Source: Arcticibacterium sp047623945 (lineage in GTDB: Bacteria > Bacteroidota > Bacteroidia > Cytophagales > Spirosomataceae). Taken from it: DNA of 64,000 nt. A program made the translations under genes and the position numbers. The stretch lies in the NCBI GenBank assembly GCA_047623945.1, contig JBLHOT010000001.1, positions 1 through 64,000 of the forward strand, written 5' to 3'. Of the stretch, positions 25,652 to 35,030 are shown piece after piece. Under the pieces are notes generated by a model. It was not told the DNA's origin, ran no database searches, and saw only the letters and a program-made list of their open reading frames with translations. Each line of letters starts with the position of its first letter. Within the stretch, counting starts at the first letter, position 1.

Positions 25652-26257
25652 TTACGGGGTTTTGGGTTTAAGATCTTTGACCCGCTTAATTATTCGTGAT
25701 AAGGACACAGGAGTTATGCCAAGGTAATTTGCAATATGCTTATTAAAGGCTTTGCTGATAAAGAGGGGACTCTTTTCCAATAACTCTAGATAACGTTGTT
25801 CTGGAGTTTTATCAATAGCGGATTCTACTCTTCCTAACAGAGTTATCACAGTTTCTTTATAGCCATTGATGTAGTAATGGAAAAGAGGTGGGTATTTTAT
25901 AGCAAGTGCTTCTAATGCTTCAAGGTTAAAGGTAATAACCTTGGAGTCGAAAATAGATTCAAAATTATATTTGGTAATAGCTTTCTCGGATAGCCATTCT
26001 GGTACACCCACAAAGGTATTCTCAACTCGAAGAATACTGTTAATCTCTACCCCTGAGGTATTGACATAATAACCTCTAATAACACCTTCTAGAATAAAGC
26101 CAGCAGTCCGAGAGGCTGTTCCAGATTTGAACAGGATTTGCTTATTTTTTAAATTATGTAATTCGCAAATAGCTAAGAATTCGTCGATAAGATGTTCTGG
26201 TAAGCTAGGAAGTACTTGTATTAGTTTTTCTTTAACGTTGTAGGAGGCTCTTGGCAT
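25652..26257 (-). CDS. Crp/Fnr-family transcriptional regulator
   Basis: 201 residues. An N-terminal cyclic-nucleotide-binding-like beta roll (NKQILFKSGTASRTAGFILEG) is followed by a dimer helix and a C-terminal helix-turn-helix (ANYLGITPVSLSRIIKRV). There is no FNR-type cysteine cluster, so it is not a typical oxygen sensor. Bacteroidota have many such orphan regulators. It lies upstream of and in the same direction as the TonB receptor gene, 135 bases apart. It is the only regulator within the lipid cluster, so local control of the receptor and cluster is the simplest guess. Confidence 0.85.
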   Translation of the reverse strand: MPRASYNVKEKLIQVLPSLPEHLIDEFLAICELHNLKNKQILFKSGTASRTAGFILEGVIRGYYVNTSGVEINSILRVENTFVGVPEWLSEKAITKYNFESIFDSKVITFNLEALEALAIKYPPLFHYYINGYKETVITLLGRVESAIDKTPEQRYLELLEKSPLFISKAFNKHIANYLGITPVSLSRIIKRVKDLKPKTP

Positions 26258-26348
26258 CTTTAGTTCTAGACAGAATTTGTATAATAGGTCAAAATCATTA
26301 CAATTTAGGGCTTTTTTGACAGTATGAAAAACTAGACTCCACTACCTT

Positions 26349-26813
26349 CTATTCTTTTGTTAAATCTATATGTTCAAGAATCTCCCAGATGAGCTGACTT
26401 TCATATCCTTTTCTAAACGCATATACGGAAGCTTTTTGTTTTCTCACAAAGCTATTTGTCTCATTTCTAAGAGCATGTAGTTTTTTGTGAAGAAGGGCTT
26501 GTAATACGAGGTAATATTCATCATCATCTATTTCTTGAAGACCTTTTTTAATGCAATAAGGTGATAACCTTTTAAATTTTAGCTCTTGCAAAATTTTGCG
26601 TTTTCCCCACTTCTTTACTCTGAATTTACTGCCGGCATATATTTTGGCGAAACGCTCTTCACTGATGAAGTTTTCTAGTATTAGCTTCGCAATAATTTCC
26701 TCAACTTCATCACCATATACTTGCCATTCTTTTAGCCTAGTTCTTACCTCATCCTGGGTTCTTTCTTGGTAGACACAGAAGTTACAAGCCTTAAGGAAAA
26801 TTTTATTATCCAT
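26349..26813 (-). CDS. recX: Regulatory protein RecX
   Basis: 154 residues, all helical, with the RecX three-helix repeats: YQERTQDEVRTRLKEW, LILENFISEERFAKIYA, and FRVKKWGKRKILQELKFKRLS, which is the most conserved family stretch. RecX blocks RecA filament extension. Length is normal. recA is not in the window. It is divergent from sppA. Confidence 0.88.
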   Translation of the reverse strand: MDNKIFLKACNFCVYQERTQDEVRTRLKEWQVYGDEVEEIIAKLILENFISEERFAKIYAGSKFRVKKWGKRKILQELKFKRLSPYCIKKGLQEIDDDEYYLVLQALLHKKLHALRNETNSFVRKQKASVYAFRKGYESQLIWEILEHIDLTKE

Positions 26814-26943
26814 TTATATTCTTTGATTGCCATCTCTAGAGCTGCAAAGTACCATTTATCAATAAAACCATATAGTTTGGTTTACCTTACTTATTTTTGG
26901 GCGAGTGATTTTAAAACACATTCTATAAATACTAAAATTTCGT

Positions 26944-28701
26944 ATGCTACAATTCTTTAAATACGTTTTGGCGACTATAGCCGGTTTATTCCTCTTTTTT
27001 GTTCTAATGTTTTTCGTTCTGGCGGGAATAGGTTCTGTCCTTGGAGGTGGAGATTCGGCCGTTTCGGTAAGTGAAAAATCGGTTCTTAAAATAAATTTAA
27101 ATCAGGAAATTGTTGAAAATGCATCTGCATCAGGAGATCCATTTGCCGCTCTCTTTGATCAGGGTGTTGGAAAAATCGGTTTGGTCACCTTAAAGGCAGC
27201 CTTGGCCAATGCTAAACTAGATCCAAACATCAAGGGTGTTTTCTTAAACTCTGAATATCCAATGGCCGGTTATAGTACGTTAGGGGAGTTAAGGTTGGCT
27301 CTTGAAGATTTTAAAGAGTCTGGGAAATTTGTATACGCCTACGGCGAAGTGATGACAGAAAAGGCGGTTTATATCAACTCTGTGGCTGATCGCTTGTTTG
27401 TTAACAGAGCTGGAGGGATAGAATTAAATGGACTTTATGGGGAGGTGATCTTCTACAAAGGCCTTTTTGACAAAGTCGGCGTTAAACCTGTCATCTTTAA
27501 AGTTGGTGAATTTAAAAGTGCCGTTGAACCATATTTCAGAAAAGATATGTCTGAGGCCAACAGGACTCAGGTTAAGTCTTATATAAACTCCATAGCGGGT
27601 CATATCTATAAAGAAATAGCGGATAGTAGGGGCTTGACCTCAGCTGAAATGCAAGACTTGCTTAATAACCCTGTGAACTCTGTAGAGGAGGCTTTGGAAA
27701 AAAAGATTATTACGGATGCCGTTTACTACGATGAATTTGAAGCTGCCCTTAGAGAGGTCTTGGAGATTAAGGAATCCGCTAAAATTAGTTTCATAGAGGT
27801 CAACAAATATGCTAATGCAAAAAAATATGTAGCCAAAGGCGATAGGAATAACAGGATTGCGGTGATTGTGGGTCAAGGTAACATTGTAAGTGGCACAACA
27901 GATGGAAGCAATATAGCCTCAGAATCGTGGGTTACTGAGTTAAGAAAGGCTGTTAAAGATAAAAAAGTAAAAGCCATCATACTTCGCATCAATAGCGGAG
28001 GCGGCAGTGCTATGGCTTCGGATGTGATGTGGCGTGAGATAGAACTTGCCAAAAAGGAAAAGCCTGTTTATGCCAGTATGGGAGACTATGCGGCCTCTGG
28101 CGGATATTACATGGCAATGGGCTGTGATACCATATTTACAAATCCTACTACGCTTACTGGCTCAATCGGTATTTTTGGTTTACTGATCAACACTCAAGAG
28201 CTGATGAATAATAAGCTAGGCGTCACTTTTGATGGCGTGGAGTCTCATGATCATTCGGATTTTCCATCTGTGGTTCATGAAATGGAAGAGGCGGAAAAAA
28301 TGATGATTCAAAATAGTGTGGAGAGGGGTTATGAGAAATTTACTTCAAAGGCCGCAGAAGGAAGAGGAATGAAGCTAGATGCACTTAAGGCGTTAGCCGG
28401 AGGAAGAGTTTGGACCGGTACTCAGGCTAAGGAAAATGGTCTTGTAGACTTGATTGGTACTTTAGAAGATGCTATTCAATTAGCCGCAGAAAAGACGGAG
28501 ATCAGCGATGACTTTTCGGTTCGTTATTATCCAGCACCAAAAAGTGAGATTCAATTAATTGTGGAAAGAATGATGGATCAGAGTTCTGTCCAAATGGATA
28601 AAAAATTGGGGGTATTGGCACCTTACATTAAAGAAATTAACATTCTGACGAAAATGGATAAAATCCAGGCAAAAATCCCTTTTGATTTAGAAATTAAGTA
28701 A
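26944..28701 (+). CDS. sppA: Signal peptide peptidase SppA, long (67K) type
   Basis: 585 residues. An N-terminal membrane anchor (about 5-30) is followed by two tandem peptidase S49 domains. The Ser/Lys dyad is visible as K191 in FKSAVEP and S385 in DYAASGGYYM, the same split between halves as E. coli SppA. It degrades cleaved signal peptides at the inner membrane. It stands alone, ending before a hairpin at 28820. Confidence 0.93.
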   Translation: MLQFFKYVLATIAGLFLFFVLMFFVLAGIGSVLGGGDSAVSVSEKSVLKINLNQEIVENASASGDPFAALFDQGVGKIGLVTLKAALANAKLDPNIKGVFLNSEYPMAGYSTLGELRLALEDFKESGKFVYAYGEVMTEKAVYINSVADRLFVNRAGGIELNGLYGEVIFYKGLFDKVGVKPVIFKVGEFKSAVEPYFRKDMSEANRTQVKSYINSIAGHIYKEIADSRGLTSAEMQDLLNNPVNSVEEALEKKIITDAVYYDEFEAALREVLEIKESAKISFIEVNKYANAKKYVAKGDRNNRIAVIVGQGNIVSGTTDGSNIASESWVTELRKAVKDKKVKAIILRINSGGGSAMASDVMWREIELAKKEKPVYASMGDYAASGGYYMAMGCDTIFTNPTTLTGSIGIFGLLINTQELMNNKLGVTFDGVESHDHSDFPSVVHEMEEAEKMMIQNSVERGYEKFTSKAAEGRGMKLDALKALAGGRVWTGTQAKENGLVDLIGTLEDAIQLAAEKTEISDDFSVRYYPAPKSEIQLIVERMMDQSSVQMDKKLGVLAPYIKEINILTKMDKIQAKIPFDLEIK

Positions 28702-28819
28702 GGACATCTTTTAAAGAATACGTGACGGATTGAAGCCCCTCTTCTAACTTTTTGATGTGCAATTTTGGCTTTGGATAGTTGCCCAGAATTGCTAAAAAAT
28801 CACTACTTTTACTTTCTGA

Positions 28820-28848
28820 AAACTAAGGCCATGTCATGGCCTTAGTTT
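28820..28848 (+). terminator. Hairpin between sppA and gyrB
   Basis: A thirteen-base-pair perfect stem with a three-base loop (AAACTAAGGCCAT and its complement), followed by only a short T stretch. It may end sppA transcription or lie in the gyrB leader, 45 bases before the gyrB start. Confidence 0.6.
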
Positions 28849-28892
28849 AACATATTTACAGATCTAAAACTACTTTAAAAAAAACAAACCCT

Positions 28893-30848
28893 ATGTCTGA
28901 AGAAGCAAATAGCAGAAAAGATTACGGTGCTAATAACATACAAGTTCTTGAAGGTTTGGAGGCGGTACGTAAGCGTCCGGCCATGTACATCGGGGACATT
29001 GGCTTTAAGGGACTTCATCACCTTATCTGGGAGGTTATAGATAATTCTATTGATGAGTCTATGGCGGGTCATTGTGACACCATTAATGTGACAATAGAAA
29101 CTGATAATTCTATTACGGTAAGAGATAACGGTAGAGGAATTCCTACTGGCTTTCATGATAAGGAGCAAAAGTCTGCTCTTGAGGTAGTTATGACCGTTCT
29201 CCACGCCGGGGGTAAGTTTGATAAAGATACTTATAAGGTTTCTGGTGGTCTTCACGGTGTGGGTGTATCCTGTGTCAATGCGGTTTCTAGCGATCTTAAA
29301 GTGGTGGTTTACCGAGATGGGAAAATCCATGAGCAAGAATATAAAAAGGGTATTCCTCAATACTCAGTTAGAGAAATAGGCACTACAGACGAACACGGAA
29401 CTTTTGTTCAGTTTATGCCGGATCAAACTATCTTTGAAGTCTCTGAATATAAATATGAGACGGTGGCAAACCGTTTACGTGAGTTGTCATTCTTAAATAA
29501 GGGTATCACCCTCACTTTGACAGACAAGCGTACCCTAGACGATGAAGGGAATACTATCACAGAGACTTTCTTTTCAGAAGGTGGTCTATCGGAATTTGTG
29601 GCATACATAGACCAAAGCAGGGAGCGTCTAATTCCTGAGCCTATGTTTATGGAAGGGGAGAAGGATGGTGTACCTGTGGAGGTAGCTATGATTTACAATA
29701 ATTCTTATTCTGAGAATGTTTCTTCCTTTGTGAATAACATCAATACTCACGAAGGTGGAACGCACGTTTCTGGTTTTAGAATGGCTTTAACTAGAACTCT
29801 TAAAGGTTATGCAGAAAAGTCTGGAATGCTTGCCAAAGAAAAAATTGAAATATCGGGGGATGACTTTCGTGAAGGACTAACGGCTGTTATATCTGTAAAG
29901 GTACAGGAGCCTCAATTTGAAGGCCAGACAAAAACGAAATTAGGTAACTCAGAGGTGACTTCTGCGGTGAGTGGTTGTGTGCAGGAAATGCTTCAAAACT
30001 ATCTGGAAGAAAATCCAAAAGAGGCAAAGACTATCGTAGATAAAGTGATAATAGCTGCTAAGGCTAGAATTGCTGCCAAAAAGGCTCGTGAGATGGTTCA
30101 GCGTAAAAACGTTTTGACCGGAGGTGGTTTGCCTGGGAAATTGGCTGATTGTGCCAATTCTGATCCAGCTGTATGTGAAGTATACCTAGTGGAGGGAGAC
30201 TCTGCTGGTGGTTCTGCTAAGCAAGGAAGAGATAGAGCTTTTCAGGCAATTTTGCCTTTAAGAGGGAAAATATTAAATGTAGAAAAGGCTCAGGAATATA
30301 GAATTTATGAGAATGAGGAGATAAAAAATATCATTACAGCATTAGGCGTGAGGATGGGAAGAGATGGCGATGAAAGAGCTTTGGATTTAGAAAAGCTTAG
30401 ATACCATAAAATCATTATCATGACCGATGCAGATATTGATGGTAGCCACATTAGGACACTTATATTAACCTTCTTCTATAGGTTTATGAAGGAGTTGATA
30501 GTGAAGGGTTACGTTTATATTGCTCAGCCACCTTTTTACTTAGTTAAAAAAGGTAACAAGTCTGAGTACTGCTGGACGGAAGATCAGAGATTAGCCGCAA
30601 TCAAAAAGTTGGCAGGAAATGGTAAAGAGGAATCTGTAGGTGTTCAGCGTTATAAAGGTTTAGGAGAAATGAATCCTGAGCAACTCTGGGAAACTACAAT
30701 GGATCCAGAAGGAAGAACATTAAAACAAGTTACTATAGAGTCTGCTGCCGGAGCAGATCACTTATTCTCTATGCTTATGGGGGATGAAGTGCCACCTCGT
30801 AGAGAATTCATTGAGAAAAATGCTAAATATGCGAATGTGGACGTATAA
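28893..30848 (+). CDS. gyrB: DNA gyrase subunit B
   Basis: 651 residues, normal for Bacteroidota GyrB. GHKL ATPase motifs EVIDNSIDE, DNGRGIP and GGLHGVGVS are at the N-terminus. The TOPRIM motifs are EGDSAGGSAKQGRDR and DADIDGSHIRTL, and the C-terminus carries QRYKGLGEMNP. It is the ATPase and DNA-gate partner of GyrA in negative supercoiling. AACCCTA runs into the ATG (28887-28893). An 18-base-pair terminator follows. Confidence 0.97.
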   Translation: MSEEANSRKDYGANNIQVLEGLEAVRKRPAMYIGDIGFKGLHHLIWEVIDNSIDESMAGHCDTINVTIETDNSITVRDNGRGIPTGFHDKEQKSALEVVMTVLHAGGKFDKDTYKVSGGLHGVGVSCVNAVSSDLKVVVYRDGKIHEQEYKKGIPQYSVREIGTTDEHGTFVQFMPDQTIFEVSEYKYETVANRLRELSFLNKGITLTLTDKRTLDDEGNTITETFFSEGGLSEFVAYIDQSRERLIPEPMFMEGEKDGVPVEVAMIYNNSYSENVSSFVNNINTHEGGTHVSGFRMALTRTLKGYAEKSGMLAKEKIEISGDDFREGLTAVISVKVQEPQFEGQTKTKLGNSEVTSAVSGCVQEMLQNYLEENPKEAKTIVDKVIIAAKARIAAKKAREMVQRKNVLTGGGLPGKLADCANSDPAVCEVYLVEGDSAGGSAKQGRDRAFQAILPLRGKILNVEKAQEYRIYENEEIKNIITALGVRMGRDGDERALDLEKLRYHKIIIMTDADIDGSHIRTLILTFFYRFMKELIVKGYVYIAQPPFYLVKKGNKSEYCWTEDQRLAAIKKLAGNGKEESVGVQRYKGLGEMNPEQLWETTMDPEGRTLKQVTIESAAGADHLFSMLMGDEVPPRREFIEKNAKYANVDV

Positions 30849-30862
30849 GTAATTGTACTTTA

Positions 30863-30900
30863 GATCAAAAAAGGCCAGCATTTGCTGGCCTTTTTTGATC
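30863..30900 (+). terminator. Intrinsic terminator after gyrB
   Basis: An eighteen-base-pair perfect stem (30863-30880 with 30883-30900) that includes an A run and a matching T run. Confidence 0.92.
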
Positions 30901-31036
30901 TGGCCGAGGGAAGTATTTAAAGGGTAGAATAATGCCTAAGTTTCGAAAAAAAAATAAACTTGAGGGACAGCTGAATTCCGAAAATTCACGAAAAAGGACT
31001 ATTTTTACTATCATTAATACAAACTAAAATTCGTTT

Positions 31037-32740
31037 ATGAGTGATACTAAACCTTGGCTAAAAAATTACCCTAAAGGGGTTCCCAGTGAAATTAATCCTG
31101 ATGCTTATAAGTCCCTAATAGAATTAATGGAGGAAGGTTTTACTAACTTCAGCCATTTAGCCGCCTATTCTAATCTAGGCAAAGAACTGTCCTATGCAGA
31201 TATAGATGAGCAGTCTAAAAACTTTGCGGCATACTTGCAGAGTATTGGTCTTGTAAAAGGAGATAGAATTGCTATTCAAATGCCTAATTGTCTACAGTAC
31301 CCAATTGTACTGTTTGGTGCTCTCAGAGCAGGCTTAGTGGTAGTAAATACCAATCCTCTCTATACTCCTAGGGAGATGAAGCACCAGTTTAATGACTCTG
31401 GTGCTAAAGCCATAGTGATAGTGGCTAATTTTGCATTTAATCTTGAGAAGGTTCTGCCAGAATCTAAGATAGAACATGTGATACTCACGGAGTTGGGTGA
31501 TATGCTAGGATTCCCTAAAAAACACCTTGTGAATTTCGTGGTTAAGAGAATCAAAAAGATGGTACCCGATTTTTCTCTGCCCAAATACACTAAGTTTTCA
31601 GATGCTCTTGCAAAAGGGGCCAATGCTTCTTACACCAAGCCAGATGTTCATAGTTCGGAGCTTGCTTTTATTCAATACACGGGAGGAACCACGGGTGTGT
31701 CTAAAGGTGCTATGCTTTCACATAGAAATTTGGTAGCGAATTTAGAGGCCAATTATGCTTGGCAAGAAGAAATCATGAAAGACACAGATGATGAGAAGTT
31801 GGTGGTAGTAGCCGCCTTGCCCCTCTATCACGTCTATGCCTTAACTATTAATGCCTTGTCTGCTTTAAAGGTAGGCTTTATGAACCTTTTGATCACCAAT
31901 CCTAGAGATTTAGATGCCTTTGTCAAAGACATAAAAAAGAACCCGCCGCATATTTTCACGGGTTTAAATACGCTTTATAATGGACTTCTGAACCACCCTG
32001 AAATAAAAAACGTGGACTGGCGTAAGCTCAAGATCACCTCTGCCGGAGGTATGGCACTCCAAAACGTTGTGGCAAACAGATGGCACGATTTAACGGGATG
32101 TATGCCTGCTGAAGGTTATGGTCTTTCTGAAACCTCCCCAGTTTTGACTTCAAATCCACTGAAAGGAGATATTAGGATTGGGACTATTGGTGTACCATGG
32201 CCAAGCACAGATGTAAGAATATTAGGAGATAATGATGCCTGGGCGGCTCCAGGGGAGCGAGGTGAAATTTGTGCTCATGGTCCTCAGGTCATGTCAGGAT
32301 ATTATAAGCGTGAAGAAGACAGCGATAAAGTGTTTTTAACAGATCCTACTGATGGTAGAAAGTGGTTTAAAACGGGTGATATTGGTGTGATGAGTGAAGA
32401 TGGCTACTTTAAGATTGTAGACAGGAAAAAGGACATGATTCTGGTGTCTGGCTTTAATGTTTTCCCTAATGAGATAGAAGATGTTTTAGCAGAGCATCCG
32501 GGTATTTTGGAGTTAGCATGTATTGGGATCCCAGACGAAAAATCTACCGAAGCAGTTAAGGTTTTTGTGGTAAAGAAAGATCCAGAGCTTTCAAAGGACG
32601 CCATTAAGGCTTTTGCCAGAGAACATCTAACGCCTTATAAATGCCCGAAACATATTGAATTTAGAGATGAACTACCTAAAACCAATGTAGGTAAGATATT
32701 AAGGAGGGCATTGAAAGAAGAGGAGGCCGCAAAGGCTTAA
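31037..32740 (+). CDS. Long-chain fatty acid-CoA ligase (FadD-like)
   Basis: 567 residues. ATP loop FIQYTGGTTGVSKGAMLSH, A5 motif GYGLSETSPV, A7 region GRKWFKTGDIG, hinge DRKKDMILVSGFNVFPNE, and C-terminal lysine in KTNVGKILRR. The YTGGTTG form and the overall length are those of FadD. It activates long-chain fatty acids for beta-oxidation or lipid synthesis. It is a monocistronic unit with its own terminator. It is the third adenylate-forming enzyme in the window. Confidence 0.9.
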   Translation: MSDTKPWLKNYPKGVPSEINPDAYKSLIELMEEGFTNFSHLAAYSNLGKELSYADIDEQSKNFAAYLQSIGLVKGDRIAIQMPNCLQYPIVLFGALRAGLVVVNTNPLYTPREMKHQFNDSGAKAIVIVANFAFNLEKVLPESKIEHVILTELGDMLGFPKKHLVNFVVKRIKKMVPDFSLPKYTKFSDALAKGANASYTKPDVHSSELAFIQYTGGTTGVSKGAMLSHRNLVANLEANYAWQEEIMKDTDDEKLVVVAALPLYHVYALTINALSALKVGFMNLLITNPRDLDAFVKDIKKNPPHIFTGLNTLYNGLLNHPEIKNVDWRKLKITSAGGMALQNVVANRWHDLTGCMPAEGYGLSETSPVLTSNPLKGDIRIGTIGVPWPSTDVRILGDNDAWAAPGERGEICAHGPQVMSGYYKREEDSDKVFLTDPTDGRKWFKTGDIGVMSEDGYFKIVDRKKDMILVSGFNVFPNEIEDVLAEHPGILELACIGIPDEKSTEAVKVFVVKKDPELSKDAIKAFAREHLTPYKCPKHIEFRDELPKTNVGKILRRALKEEEAAKA

Positions 32741-32764
32741 TCAGAACCACTGTTTTTTAAAATT

Positions 32765-32798
32765 AAATACCCCGCTGAAAAGTTTCGGCGGGGTATTT
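32765..32798. terminator. Terminator between convergent fadD-like and beta-barrel genes
   Basis: Eleven-base-pair stem (AAATACCCCGC with 32788-32798), extended inside by GAAA/TTTC pairing. A-rich left and T-rich right ends allow either direction. Confidence 0.85.
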
Positions 32799-32841
32799 CT
32801 TTACGTACAGTTTAATAAAAGGTTTATTTTTTATTGCTTTT

Positions 32842-34371
32842 TTAATTAAAACGGTAGTTCACTCCGTAATTAATTCCTAAATATCTTGGTTTAAATGTGA
32901 ATCCTTCGGCCCTATCTACGCCAGAGGTTAAGGTCTGCTGCACATTAGAACCAACCGAGATTTCCCAATTATCTCTTACCATATAGTTCATCTTAACACC
33001 TGCAATTCCACTTAAGTTAAGCGGTTTGTAAGCGGAGTTAGAGGCTGTAAGCTTACTTCCAGCTTCTGGGAGATTATCAAAAACGTTATTTATGATAAAG
33101 TCACCAGAAACTCCCGTTATAAAAGAAGCTTCTAGTTTTTGTGTAATTGGAAGGTGATAGCCCACATTAAGAGGTATCATCAAAAACTTGTACTCATTGT
33201 CTATATCACCGCCAGAAGAAATAACTGTATTATTAGTAAAGCTACTTTCTCCTCTTATATAATAAGACTCCAAGAAAGTGCTCACACTCCCTGTCCTTTC
33301 ATTATAAGAATAAACATTACTGGCCACTAAAGACCTTCCTGCCATGTACCTTATGCCGGTACCTATAGAAAATCTGTTCTTTATTCTTTTGCCATAATTA
33401 AAGCCCAAATTAATAGAGTTACCCGCCTTTACGTCATTATAAGGCTGCGAAAGAGGGATGGCGAACGTTTCCCTTTGAATAGGATTAGTAGAAACGCTAT
33501 TTGGCTCAAAAGAGGTTACAGGCACATCACTGGCAGAAACCAATGCTGCACGCTCAAAATTACTTATTTTAAAATTTGGGTCGAAAGGTGATATGCCAGA
33601 TATTAAACCAAACCATGAACGCTGTATGAAGTTTCTGTTATCTCCCAAGTATTCATCAGGGGTATTATAAGACAATTTATTCCGTTTAAGTACGAAACTA
33701 TTACCGTATGGGTCAAAGCCCTTTCCCACTAAGCTTTTCATAGCTGTAAAGGTCTTGGCTAAACTAGAAACCAAACTAGATTCTGAAGATTCACTTCCTA
33801 CAGATTTTTCTGTTCTCACTATATTATCATAGGAAGCTGTAGTGGCCTTAGAATTCTTTGAAACGTTGCTCAGGCTATTGAAGATGTGTGCCTGATTCTT
33901 TATGCTAGAAGCGGTATTAGCTGTCTTATTGAAAACCTTCTCGCTTTCAGGGCCTCTATCAGTACTTTTTGAAACATATTTTTCTGATTTGTTTTCAGAA
34001 ATTTTAGAATCCGGAATTTCGAAATTAGGGGAGGCTTTTGATACTTTGTTTTCAGCCGTGCCGCCGAAAGGCGATTTAAAGATAGAAAAACTCAGAGCTA
34101 GCAGTAAGAGGGCCGCAATGCCCGTGGCCGAATACTTATTAAACCAAACAAAGAAAACGGGCTTCCTGTCCTCTTCTAAAGCAGAAGCTATGTTATCCCA
34201 AACAAATGAATCGGGAATTTCAGAAGCCGTCACTAACTTATTTTTAATAATGGCCTCGGCTAAAAATTCCTGATCTAATTTGGTCTCAATATTTCTCCAA
34301 ACATCAATAGGCGGATTCTCTTCAGCATCTCGCAAGGCTTCTCTCCATTGATTTTCAAAAGAACTGTACAT
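32842..34371 (-). CDS. Membrane-anchored protein with C-terminal outer-membrane-type beta barrel, probable sigma-factor partner
   Basis: 509 residues. An N-terminal cytosolic-type part (1-75, with two similar W-x-N/I segments) precedes one membrane helix (about 82-103). A long Ser/Lys/Asn-rich linker (110-210) follows, then a C-terminal domain (about 250-509) with alternating beta strands and glycine/aromatic ends like OMP_b-brl proteins. It directly follows an ECF sigma gene (15-base gap), the position of an anti-sigma factor. It may bind the sigma factor inside and insert or sense in the envelope outside. It is not a recognised anti-sigma family by motif, so that function is inference from context. 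Confidence 0.7.
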   Translation of the reverse strand: MYSSFENQWREALRDAEENPPIDVWRNIETKLDQEFLAEAIIKNKLVTASEIPDSFVWDNIASALEEDRKPVFFVWFNKYSATGIAALLLLALSFSIFKSPFGGTAENKVSKASPNFEIPDSKISENKSEKYVSKSTDRGPESEKVFNKTANTASSIKNQAHIFNSLSNVSKNSKATTASYDNIVRTEKSVGSESSESSLVSSLAKTFTAMKSLVGKGFDPYGNSFVLKRNKLSYNTPDEYLGDNRNFIQRSWFGLISGISPFDPNFKISNFERAALVSASDVPVTSFEPNSVSTNPIQRETFAIPLSQPYNDVKAGNSINLGFNYGKRIKNRFSIGTGIRYMAGRSLVASNVYSYNERTGSVSTFLESYYIRGESSFTNNTVISSGGDIDNEYKFLMIPLNVGYHLPITQKLEASFITGVSGDFIINNVFDNLPEAGSKLTASNSAYKPLNLSGIAGVKMNYMVRDNWEISVGSNVQQTLTSGVDRAEGFTFKPRYLGINYGVNYRFN

Positions 34372-34386
34372 TGTCTATTTAAGGCT

Positions 34387-34938
34387 TTACTGGTGTTTTT
34401 CCAGATTTTTTTCAACCGCAAGTTTTTCTTGCAGTAACATTTTGGCTCTAGAATACTGAGATTTAGAAGTACCTTCTGTCACCCCCAGCATTTTAGCTAT
34501 TTCTTGATGCTTAAAGCCTTCAATGGCGTAGAGATTAAAAATGGTTCTACACCCTTCTGGCAATTCGCCTATCATTCTCATTAAATGCTCGTAAGATAAG
34601 TTTTCAAAGCCTAGATTAGTATAATGTAAACTTTCATTTATCATGTAATCACCTTCTAAACTTTGGGTCAGCTTTTTGTCTTTTTTTAAGGCTTTCAACG
34701 CAGTATTCACCACAATTTTCCTTAACCAAGCCTCTAGCGGACTGTCAAACCTAAATGTATCTAGATGTCTAAAAATCTTCACGAATGAATCTTGTAAAAC
34801 ATCTTGAGCATTGTCTCTATCTCTCATATACCGAAGAGCCACAACAAATAATTTACCCGAATAAAGTTCATAAAACTCTTTTTGGGCACTCCGATTCTGC
34901 TTCAAGCAGTCTTGGATTATTTGATTTTCATTGGGCAT
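34387..34938 (-). CDS. ECF-type RNA polymerase sigma factor
   Basis: 183 residues. Region 2 has RYMRDRDNAQDVLQDSFVKIF, and region 4 has the helix-turn-helix HQEIAKMLGVTEGTSKSQYSRAK. There is no region 3, as expected for the extracytoplasmic function group. It heads a two-gene operon with the membrane/beta-barrel protein. Upstream is an inverted repeat (34947-34997) that may be regulatory. Confidence 0.92.
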   Translation of the reverse strand: MPNENQIIQDCLKQNRSAQKEFYELYSGKLFVVALRYMRDRDNAQDVLQDSFVKIFRHLDTFRFDSPLEAWLRKIVVNTALKALKKDKKLTQSLEGDYMINESLHYTNLGFENLSYEHLMRMIGELPEGCRTIFNLYAIEGFKHQEIAKMLGVTEGTSKSQYSRAKMLLQEKLAVEKNLEKHQ

Positions 34939-34946
34939 TCAATACT

Positions 34947-34997
34947 TGAGATTGATAAATGATTTCGGATCTTCATCCTTTTATTGAATCAATCTCA
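34947..34997. repeat. Inverted repeat upstream of the ECF sigma gene
   Basis: TGAGATTGAT at 34947-34956 and its exact complement at 34988-34997, with a 31-base spacer. It lies between ribD and the sigma gene, so it could be an operator or a weak ribD terminator without a T run. Confidence 0.5.
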
Positions 34998-35030
34998 GAG
35001 ATAGGGTCAATAATCAGGAGTCTTTAACGT

